64,000 nt of DNA. It comes from Terriglobia bacterium (GTDB taxonomy: Bacteria > Acidobacteriota > Terriglobia > Bryobacterales > Bryobacteraceae). Made by a program: the position numbers and the translations under genes. The stretch is from assembly GCA_020073615.1 (NCBI GenBank), contig JAIQEX010000007.1, positions 28,683 to 92,682 on the forward strand, written 5' to 3'. The notes under the pieces were generated by a model that was not told the DNA's origin, did not search any database, and worked only from the letters and a program-made list of their open reading frames with translations. Within the stretch, counting starts at the first letter, position 1, and each line of letters opens with the position of its first letter. Of this stretch, positions 57,501 to 64,000 are shown in pieces.

Positions 57501-57826
57501 CGCCGGCCGAGTCTGGTGGAGCGCCCGCCGCGCCTCCGGCCGGAATAGACAGCGCCGGAGCCGTGCCTGCGCAAGGGCGGAATTACACCTGGCTCCATAA
57601 GACCGCGGCGGTGCTGTTCGTGGCCTTCTGTCTGATGATGGGGCTGTTCCTGGTGATCTTTCCGTGGACCGAGGATTGGGATGTCAACTACTTCGCGGCG
57701 CTGGCGCCCTGGCGGCAGTACTGGGAAAACATGTACGTACGCGGCGCCATCAGCGGTCTGGGAGTGATGAACCTGTACATCTCGCTGGTGGAAGTTTTCC
57801 GCCTGCGGCGATTCGCGAAGCGGTAG
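57497..57826 (+). CDS. Small two-helix membrane protein
   Basis: 109 residues. A disordered N-terminus (about 25 residues) precedes one strong helix (AAVLFVAFCLMMGLFLVIFP), then the conserved-looking WDVNYFAALAPWRQYWENM and a second helix (ISGLGVMNLYISLVEVF). No function is recognised. A degraded copy of its central part is found 3.7 kb downstream at 61193. It overlaps the rnhB stop by 4 bp. Confidence 0.78.
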   Translation: MTPAESGGAPAAPPAGIDSAGAVPAQGRNYTWLHKTAAVLFVAFCLMMGLFLVIFPWTEDWDVNYFAALAPWRQYWENMYVRGAISGLGVMNLYISLVEVFRLRRFAKR

Positions 57827-58142
57827 GCGCGGCAACGCGAATGGCCCGGTTCTGCCGAAGCGATCATTCCCACGCCAAAAGCCGCACCCGCTTCCGCGGA
57901 GCTAACGGCTGCCGGTACCGGACACCTCGGGCAACAGGCCCCGTGATCAGTGCCGGGAACCGTCACCGTCACCAAATAGGATGTGGGCGCGCCGGGCGTT
58001 TGTCGCCTGCATAATAATGGATAAGGGACTGAATACCTTTTTCTATGAAACGCGTGATACTATGTTCGTTCGTTTAAATTGCTGTGCCTCAAGTCGAGGT
58101 TGAACCCGGACCGTTTCAGGTTCCTCTCGCGAAAGGTTGGGA
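57827..58142 (+). other. 316-bp intergenic leader with possible c-di-GMP-I (GEMM-like) element
   Basis: No open frame with protein-like content. The part at about 57828-57920 contains words reminiscent of GEMM riboswitches (GCAACGCGAATGGC, then CACGCCAAAAGCCGC and GCTAACGGCTGCCGG), but pairing is not convincing by eye. Further down an extended -10 (TG-A-TACTAT at 58055-58063) could serve the secreted protein gene that starts at 58143. Confidence 0.3.
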
Positions 58143-59546
58143 ATGGCTATCTTTCGGAAATCGTTCCTCGTCGTGATGTTGCTGGCCCTGGCAGGCACCC
58201 TGGCGAACGCGCAGATCGGATTCGCAGTGCCGGGCTCCGCGAGCCCGCTGAACTGTTCCGCCTTTGCCGGAATGGCGCTACTCCGCCCTGAGGGCTTCAC
58301 AGAGCGTGTGGGCGATATCCTGATTACGTGCACAGGCGGTACGGCGCTGCCTTTGGGGTCGCAGGTTCCCCGGACCAACATCACGCTGTTTATGTCGCCT
58401 GTGAACATCACCAGCCGGCTGCTCGACCCCCTCAGCGGACTTTCCGAGGCACTGTTGCTGATTGACGATCCGGGCTCTTCGTTGCCGACGGGCGCCAGCG
58501 GCCTCTACGGCCCGAAGGCTCCGCAGTCGCTATGCGCCTCGATGGTTGGTTGTGCGGCATTCGCGCAATTAGATGGGTCGGGCGTCTATCCGGTGGCGAG
58601 TACCACTGCCGAGGGGGGCACGAACGCCGCGAATGTCTACCAGGGCTATGTCGGCGCCGCCGGCGACAACACGGTCACATTCTGGGGAGTACCGGTCCTC
58701 CCGCCTGAACTGGCGGGTGTGCAACGGACCTTCCGCATCACGAATCTTCGCGTTCCCACCGTGGGACTGGCCGAACAGCAGCAGATTTCAGCCTTCCTTT
58801 CGGCGAGTAACTTCGCAGCGCTACCGGTTCCCGCGGCAAGTTCGTTGGTGGGGCAGGTGGGCCCCCCGATGACGGCCACCGTCGATCCGGCGCCGGCGGG
58901 AGGCGCGAGCCCGTTCGCGCAGTGTGTCGCGCCGGGAGGAGCTACGCTGGCAGCGAAGCTCCACTTCAGCGAGCGTCTTGGGACCGGTTTCAAGACGCGC
59001 GTCGTGCCGTTGACGGATGTCGCGTGGGCCTCGACACTCCCCAACACCGGAACACCCGGTCAGAACATACCGGGCAACATCTTCTACGGCTCCGAGTCGG
59101 GATTCATTCTGCCAGCGGCCACGGCCACCATTGGACCGGTCACCTACGTTGCCGGCCTGGCCGACTTCGGAACCCGGCTGAAGGCAGTTTTCACGAACAT
59201 TCCCGCGGGCATCAAGGTATACGTGTCTACCACTAACGCCAACGGCTATGCGGTGCCTGGCGGAACCGGCATCACTCCTTACGCCGTCCTGGTCGCCGGC
59301 AATCAGAGCGACGAAGCCAACACCGATGGCGCGGTCATCACGCCGCTCAGTTCCGGCGCGGTCCCGGGCAGCGACGGCCTGACCGCTGTTCCTTTGACTC
59401 CCGACGCTTCCGGTTCCGCCACTGCGGTCTGGGAAGTCGTCAACACGAACCCGAACACCCTCGACGTTACTCTGACCTTCAGCGTATATATCGGCTACGA
59501 TGGCGTCCCTGCCACCCACGGGGCAGCTCGGATCGCCAACGAATGA
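58143..59546 (+). CDS. Secreted multidomain protein, 5' part of a frameshifted gene
   Basis: 467 residues from the ATG at 58143 (GAAAGG 6 bp upstream). Signal peptide (FLVVMLLALAGTLANA), then a large beta-rich region with QIGFAVPGSASPLNCSAFAG and VTFWGVPVLPP. It stops at 59544-59546 in a sequence not typical of a C-terminus. The expected continuation (APEP, PVPRF) is found in the +1 frame at 59500-61158, so the two frames most likely derive from one gene of about 1000 codons. A true frameshift, an assembly error or recoding cannot be told apart here. Confidence 0.7.
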   Translation: MAIFRKSFLVVMLLALAGTLANAQIGFAVPGSASPLNCSAFAGMALLRPEGFTERVGDILITCTGGTALPLGSQVPRTNITLFMSPVNITSRLLDPLSGLSEALLLIDDPGSSLPTGASGLYGPKAPQSLCASMVGCAAFAQLDGSGVYPVASTTAEGGTNAANVYQGYVGAAGDNTVTFWGVPVLPPELAGVQRTFRITNLRVPTVGLAEQQQISAFLSASNFAALPVPAASSLVGQVGPPMTATVDPAPAGGASPFAQCVAPGGATLAAKLHFSERLGTGFKTRVVPLTDVAWASTLPNTGTPGQNIPGNIFYGSESGFILPAATATIGPVTYVAGLADFGTRLKAVFTNIPAGIKVYVSTTNANGYAVPGGTGITPYAVLVAGNQSDEANTDGAVITPLSSGAVPGSDGLTAVPLTPDASGSATAVWEVVNTNPNTLDVTLTFSVYIGYDGVPATHGAARIANE

Positions 59547-61158
59547 CGTGTCTCTCAGCTTTGCTCCGGAGCCGGGCGGGGGCACATTCCCTTTGTCCGG
59601 TGCTCCGCTTGCGGCAACCAGTCCCGTTCCGCGGTTTGGCATCCTCACGCAACAGCACGGTCCGTGGGTCTCGATCGGCCCTTGTACGGTGAATGTGAAC
59701 GGCACAACGCCGGTCGCGTTTAGCTATACGATCGGCGGAACGATTCCGGCCAGCCAGACGGTGACAGTGACCACCACTCCGGGCGGCTTGGCTGTAACTG
59801 CGACACCTCAAGTGACGACGCCCGCGCAGGGGCACTGGCTGTCGGCATCCCTCAGTGGCGGCACGCTGACCATATCGGTGAACCCCAGTGGTTTGGCGGC
59901 ATCCCCAACGGCTTACACCGGGAACGCCAAACTCTCGGCGCCCGGTACCAGTGACGTATCGATCCCGGTGACCCTGTTGGTTCATCCGCCCGCCGCGTTG
60001 AGCATTGCCAAAACGCACGCGGGGAACTTCACGGCGGGACAGGCCGGGGCGACCTACACGGTGAACGTGAGTAATGGCGCCGCGGCAGGGTCCACGAGCG
60101 GGACGGTCACGGTCACCGAGACCGTACCCTCCGGGTTAGCGTTGGTGTCGATGGCGGGTACAGGATGGACGTGCCCGGCGAGCGGGACGACCTGCACACG
60201 CAGTGACGTGCTGGCCCCCGGGTCCAGCTATCCGGCGATCACCGTGACTGTCAACGTGGCGGCCAACGCACCGTCGCAGGTGACCAACCAGGTGAGCGTG
60301 TCGGGCGGCGGGTCGGCGAGCCTCAGCGCCAGCGACGTCACAAATATCACAAATATTACGTCGAGGGTCGCGGGAGACTTCGACGGTGACGGCCACCTGG
60401 ACTTGGTCTGGCAGAACGATGCCACGCGCGAACTCACGGTGTGGAACCTGGGCGGCACACAAGGCGCCACCTTCTTGGGTTGGCATCCATTGAACGGCAG
60501 CGTTCCGGGCTGGCGAGTGGTGGGCATCGCGGATTTCGACGGCGATGGCCATCCGGACCTGGTGTGGCAGAACGATACCACGCGACAAACCACGGTGTGG
60601 TATATGGGAGGCACACAGGGTAGCACCTTCCTGAACTGGAACTACTTGAGCGGCAGCGTCGCGGGCTGGAAAGTAGTGGGTGTCGCCGATCTCAACGGCG
60701 ATGGTCACCCGGATCTCATCTGGCAGGATGACGTCACACGAACGGTTACCGTGTGGTACATGGGAGGCACCCAGGGAGCCACGTTCCTGGGATGGAACTA
60801 CTTGAGCGGTACCGTGGCGGGCTGGAGGGTGGTGGGTGCTGGGGATTTCAATGGCGATGGGCACCTGGATCTGGTCTGGCAGAATGATGCCACGCGCGAG
60901 CTCACGGTGTGGTACATGGGAGGCGCGCAGGGCGCCACGTTCCTGGACTGGAGTCCTCTGAGCGGTGGAGTGGCCGGCTGGAAGGTGGTGGGCACCGCGG
61001 ATTTCAACCGCGATGGCAAACCGGACCTGATCTGGCAGAACGATACCACGCGAGAAACCACGGTGTGGTACATGGGGGGCACGCGGGGTACCACCTTCTT
61101 GGGATGGAACTTTCTGAGCGGGAACGTGGCCGGCTGGAACGTGGTAGGGCCCAGGTAG
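59500..61158 (+). CDS. 3' part of the frameshifted secreted protein: Ig-like, DUF11 and FG-GAP repeats
   Basis: 552 codons open from 59500 but with no ribosome site or signal peptide, so it is read as the continuation of the frame beginning at 58143. Order: SFAPEPGGG and PVPRFGILT segment, an Ig-like domain, a DUF11 domain at about 60000-60330 (AGQAGATYTVNVSNGAAAGS), then five FG-GAP/VCBS repeats of about 52 residues with DFDGDGHPDLVWQND calcium-loop motifs. Such proteins are extracellular and bind ligands through a beta propeller; five blades would be short of the usual seven. Confidence 0.68.
   Translation: MASLPPTGQLGSPTNDVSLSFAPEPGGGTFPLSGAPLAATSPVPRFGILTQQHGPWVSIGPCTVNVNGTTPVAFSYTIGGTIPASQTVTVTTTPGGLAVTATPQVTTPAQGHWLSASLSGGTLTISVNPSGLAASPTAYTGNAKLSAPGTSDVSIPVTLLVHPPAALSIAKTHAGNFTAGQAGATYTVNVSNGAAAGSTSGTVTVTETVPSGLALVSMAGTGWTCPASGTTCTRSDVLAPGSSYPAITVTVNVAANAPSQVTNQVSVSGGGSASLSASDVTNITNITSRVAGDFDGDGHLDLVWQNDATRELTVWNLGGTQGATFLGWHPLNGSVPGWRVVGIADFDGDGHPDLVWQNDTTRQTTVWYMGGTQGSTFLNWNYLSGSVAGWKVVGVADLNGDGHPDLIWQDDVTRTVTVWYMGGTQGATFLGWNYLSGTVAGWRVVGAGDFNGDGHLDLVWQNDATRELTVWYMGGAQGATFLDWSPLSGGVAGWKVVGTADFNRDGKPDLIWQNDTTRETTVWYMGGTRGTTFLGWNFLSGNVAGWNVVGPR
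60085..60245 (+). repeat. 161-bp direct repeat, copy 1 (DUF11 module)
   Basis: Identical base for base to 63840-64000, the window end, so the true repeat may be longer. Upstream, about 60 bp are also highly similar with five or six differences. It encodes the middle of a DUF11 domain. Confidence 0.95.
60367..61140 (+). repeat. Five FG-GAP/VCBS coding repeats of about 156 bp
   Basis: Each unit encodes 50-52 residues with DFxGDGxxDLxWQxDxT, TVWYMGG and SGxVAGW, and they are similar at DNA level (GGCTGGAAAGTGGTGGGC-like starts). Unit 5 has N-RDG in place of NGDG in the calcium loop. Confidence 0.9.
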
Positions 61159-61192
61159 GGGGTTCCGGCGATAACGTTGTGCGGTTCTGGTG

Positions 61193-61287
61193 ATCTTCCC
61201 GTGGACATAGTATTGGGACGGCAACTATTTCGCGCCGCTGGCGCCCTGGTACCAGATATTCTCGAATTCTTTCTTCCGCCCGCGTGA
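61193..61287 (+). pseudogene. Degraded copy of the small membrane protein encoded at 57497
   Basis: Translation gives IFPWT-stop-YWDGNYFAPLAPWYQ, matching IFPWTEDWDVNYFAALAPWR of the gene at 57497, with an in-frame TAG at 61208-61210 and no start or second helix. It lies between two secreted-protein genes. Confidence 0.75.
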
Positions 61288-61294
61288 TGGGGAT

Positions 61295-61300
61295 TATAAT
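61295..61300 (+). promoter_or_regulatory. Possible -10 element for the metalloprotease gene
   Basis: A perfect TATAAT; the -35 candidate TTCTTC (61271-61276) is weak. The coding start is about 150 nt downstream, leaving a long GC-rich leader. Confidence 0.35.
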
Positions 61301-61448
61301 AGGTCCTGAAACTCTTATCTAAAGAGATTTCGCGTCCCCGTCGCCGCGAACGTGGACCCCACCGTCCGACGCGCCGGAACTTCGAGCGCCGGCGCCGCAG
61401 TACCGTCGGTCTGCCGATCGCCAACGATCACCAGCGAGGCGTAATTCA

Positions 61449-64000
61449 ATGACAAAGCGCAGACTCTTTTGCCGGTACGCAGGGTTGGGAAGCTTCCTGT
61501 TGCTTGCGTTGCCGGCGGCTGCCCAGCCCCGCGTTGCCCAACAAAGCTTGCGGACTCAGGTGGAACTCCTGAATCAGGAACTGGTTCAGGAGGTATCTTT
61601 TGCAACTGGGCCCACGCGACTCGCCGCGTTGCTTGACAGTCGCGCGCGCTTGCTGGTGCAATTGATGGCGGTCGATCCACTTCAGGTCCGCGGATTGGCT
61701 TTGCCGCCTGGCTTCATCGCGCAGGCGGGGCGGAGCCTGTCCGGCGCGGCTCTGGAATCGAGCGGGGAATGGAGCGGCACGCTGGAAGCGGCCGTTCAGG
61801 ACGATTTTGAGCACGGGCGGAGCCGTACCGATTGGTATCTGCGCGCCAGCGGGCGCCGGCTCCAGTTGCATTTCGGCTACACACCACGTCATCGGTCCGG
61901 CGCCCGGGTCAAGGTCAGCGGCCTGGCACTGGCCGGCCACGTAGCCGTCTCCGGCATCACCGCCGAAACGGCGGAACCGGCCGCGGGATCTCCCCAGCAG
62001 TGCACGACCACCGGGCCGCAGAACATTGCCGTGGTGATGCTGACGACGCCGTCCTTTCCGTCTTTGCCAGCGGGCTATACCGCGTCGAGTCTGCGACAGA
62101 CGTTCTTTGGAAGTCCGTCGGATTCCAAGAGCACCGATTCTTTGAACGGCTATTGGAGAGAGATGTCTTACGGCAAGGCCTCCGCCGCCGGACAGGTCCT
62201 TGGTCCGTTTGCGCTCAGCCAGGACTACACGTGCGACCAGAGCTACGAGATCCAGACGGAGGCGATCGCCGCTGCCGATGGCGCCGCAGACTTCAGCCAG
62301 TTTACGCGCATCGCGCTGGTCTTCCCGGTGTCGGCCTGCTCAAGCTATGGCGGCATGGACAGTCAGGGCTGCTGGACCGTGCAGTCTCCGAGCAAGGGAG
62401 CGCTATCGACCTCCGTGGGTTGGTTCCCCGCCATTACCGGCGACTTCCCCGACACGGCGCTCGTCACCCATGAACTTGGACATGCCTTGGGTATGAGCCA
62501 CTCCAGTACCGACGGCTACGGTATCGCTGCCCTGGGGCCTCTCAACTCGCCCGGCACCACCGTCGAATACGGAGACCCTTTCTCACTCATGGGTTATCCC
62601 TACAACGGGTCCGGCTATGCGTCAGGTCAATACACGGGAGAGCATAAGAGCCTTATTCTGAAATGGCTCGTGCCCGGGGATTATGTGGAAGTCCCCGCCG
62701 CGGGCACATTCGATCTCAAGCCCTATGAGTCCCTGACGAATCCACGAGCTCTGCGCGTGCTGCGCGATCCTGTGAGCAGCGCCTGGCTGTGGTTGGAATA
62801 CAGGCAGCCGGTGGGGGACATTGACAGCTCACTGCAATACTTGAGCGGCACCAACGTCTTCGGCGGAGCCCTCATCCACTACGAAGACCCCGCTCTGGAT
62901 GCGGCGCACAGCTACCTGCTGGACCTCACTCCGGAGGCGACGAACAATTTCAATAACGCCGCGCTGGCCGCGGGCTCCAACTGGTCCGACCCGTATTCCT
63001 TGTTAACACTCACCGTGAGCGATGCTACCGCCAACGGTCTGACGGTGAATGTGAACTACGACCAGTCGTGTGCTTCTCTGCAGTTCTCCTCTACCGTTTT
63101 CTCCGCGACGGCCAACACAGGTTCCGTTGCGGTTTCGGCCCCGCCCTCGTGCTCCTGGACGGCTTCCACCGGGGCCAGTTGGATCCATCTGAACGGCGTG
63201 ACATCAGGCCAGGGAAACGGTACCGTCACGTTCACGGTAGACGCAAATGCCGGCGCCATGCAGCGCAACGGCCACCTCACGGTGCAGCGGCAAAGCACGC
63301 CGGTTGTACAAACCGGCAGCGCGATAACGATCCTGAGCGTCAGTCCAACGTTCGGTTCCGGAGCGACCGGCCAGTTCACGTTCCAGCTCCGCGAAGAAAG
63401 CGGTTATGGGAACGTATCTACTTTCCTGGCCAGGTTTCAGGGCTCGCCGGATTGCTGGGTTCAGGTCACGAAATACAATGAGATCTACCTTGAGAGCGAC
63501 ACCCTTTCCTGGCTGGGGCCGATTCCTTTCGGCGCGCCTGGGCAAACGCTGAGGAATTCCATCTGTTCCGTCTCCTCCTCGGGAAGTTCGTTCACCGGAT
63601 CGGGCAACCAGTTGCAGGTGACCCTGCAGATGAATTTCTTCGCGACATTTGCCGGGGGCCATCGCATTACTGGTGAAGCCAGCACCGGGGAGGGCATCGA
63701 CACCGGGGCCGTGCCGATAGGCACGTGGATGGTTCCTGCCGCTCAGCCAAGCCTCAGCATCGGCAAGTCCCACCAGGGCAACTTCACGCCGGGACAGGCC
63801 GGGGCAACCTACACGGTGAACGTGAGTAACGGCGCCTCGGCAGGGTCCACGAGCGGGACGGTCACGGTCACCGAGACCGTACCCTCCGGGTTAGCGTTGG
63901 TGTCGATGGCGGGTACAGGATGGACGTGCCCGGCGAGCGGGACGACCTGCACACGCAGTGACGTGCTGGCCCCCGGGTCCAGCTATCCGGCGATCACCGT
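61449..64000 (+). CDS. Secreted gametolysin-like (M11-type) metalloprotease with BACON-like and DUF11 domains (3' end outside window)
   Basis: 850 codons visible, no stop before the window end. Signal peptide (AGLGSFLLLALPAAA). The catalytic domain has the zinc motif VTHELGHALGMSHSS and a Met-turn region EYGDPFSLMGY, as in gametolysin-type proteases, near residues 340-390. A BACON/Ig-like domain follows (SAPPSCSWTASTGASWIHL). A jelly-roll-like region and then a DUF11 domain (TPGQAGATYTVNVSNGASAG) end the visible part. By analogy with the neighbouring gene, FG-GAP repeats may follow. Start ATG at 61449 has no strong ribosome site. Confidence 0.85.
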   Translation, partial: MTKRRLFCRYAGLGSFLLLALPAAAQPRVAQQSLRTQVELLNQELVQEVSFATGPTRLAALLDSRARLLVQLMAVDPLQVRGLALPPGFIAQAGRSLSGAALESSGEWSGTLEAAVQDDFEHGRSRTDWYLRASGRRLQLHFGYTPRHRSGARVKVSGLALAGHVAVSGITAETAEPAAGSPQQCTTTGPQNIAVVMLTTPSFPSLPAGYTASSLRQTFFGSPSDSKSTDSLNGYWREMSYGKASAAGQVLGPFALSQDYTCDQSYEIQTEAIAAADGAADFSQFTRIALVFPVSACSSYGGMDSQGCWTVQSPSKGALSTSVGWFPAITGDFPDTALVTHELGHALGMSHSSTDGYGIAALGPLNSPGTTVEYGDPFSLMGYPYNGSGYASGQYTGEHKSLILKWLVPGDYVEVPAAGTFDLKPYESLTNPRALRVLRDPVSSAWLWLEYRQPVGDIDSSLQYLSGTNVFGGALIHYEDPALDAAHSYLLDLTPEATNNFNNAALAAGSNWSDPYSLLTLTVSDATANGLTVNVNYDQSCASLQFSSTVFSATANTGSVAVSAPPSCSWTASTGASWIHLNGVTSGQGNGTVTFTVDANAGAMQRNGHLTVQRQSTPVVQTGSAITILSVSPTFGSGATGQFTFQLREESGYGNVSTFLARFQGSPDCWVQVTKYNEIYLESDTLSWLGPIPFGAPGQTLRNSICSVSSSGSSFTGSGNQLQVTLQMNFFATFAGGHRITGEASTGEGIDTGAVPIGTWMVPAAQPSLSIGKSHQGNFTPGQAGATYTVNVSNGASAGSTSGTVTVTETVPSGLALVSMAGTGWTCPASGTTCTRSDVLAPGSSYPAIT
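63840..64000 (+). repeat. 161-bp direct repeat, copy 2 (DUF11 module)
   Basis: Identical to 60085-60245; see that entry. It runs into the window end. Confidence 0.95.

Overview
The window looks like a chromosomal segment of a GC-rich Gram-negative bacterium, most likely an Acidobacteriota member close to Bryobacterales/'Solibacter'. The supporting signs are two ADOP-type orphan MacB-like permeases, an LPS gene set (lptD, kdsD, lpxD, lpxA), a BlaI/M56-GWxTD pair, a PEP-CTERM protein, many large secreted Ig/FG-GAP/protease proteins, and frequent GTG/TTG starts. This assignment is inferred from gene content. No rRNA, tRNA, IS element, prophage or CRISPR array was recognised.

Layout. 1-5.9 kb: envelope genes (RDD membrane protein, lptD, a zinc-ribbon/squalene-cyclase-like protein coupled to kdsD) and msrA. 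5.9-16 kb: an ADOP permease, a PP2C-type phosphatase, a receiver-GGDEF diguanylate cyclase, a lone histidine-kinase dimerisation domain, a MobB-like P-loop protein coupled to lpxD, a divergent lpxA, and small proteins (DUF1801, S4 domain, receiver-like, SDR). 16-23 kb: a signalling island with an Nramp transporter fused to PAS and histidine-kinase modules, flanked by two paralogous soluble kinases, then a membrane Ser/Thr kinase. 23-27 kb: an operon of a thioredoxin-fold protein, a DsbD-alpha-like protein, a membrane protein and a PHP phosphoesterase ending in an inverted-repeat element. 27-39 kb: pirin, RluA-type synthase, BlaI/M56-GWxTD, fabD, DUF1080, LacI regulator, second ADOP permease, ABM monooxygenase, Fe-ADH, and a RelB antitoxin beside a decayed YafQ-like toxin. 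39-52 kb: secreted proteins (S53 protease, DUF5060/apiosidase-like, matrixin-like protease, cupin, PEP-CTERM), tsaB, and an Nramp-UspA fusion. 52-57.8 kb: the conserved translation block ffh-rpsP-khpA-rimM-trmD-rplS-rnhB. 57.8-64 kb: two large secreted proteins sharing a 161-bp identical DUF11 segment. The first is split by a frameshift; the second is an M11-like metalloprotease cut by the window end.

How the genes fit together: envelope biogenesis (LptD, LpxA/D, KdsD, FabD), protein secretion and folding (Ffh, thiol-disulfide proteins), and a secreted degradative and adhesive repertoire sit among metal transport and signalling genes. The most unusual locus is 15.98-20.21 kb, where an Nramp metal transporter carries a cytoplasmic PAS/kinase module that lacks the phosphoacceptor histidine and is bracketed by two near-duplicate soluble kinases that retain it. 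The second Nramp paralogue (48.9-50.8 kb) carries a UspA domain instead. The 57.5-64 kb region appears to be a tandemly duplicated two-gene unit (small membrane protein plus large secreted protein) in which one membrane-protein copy has decayed.
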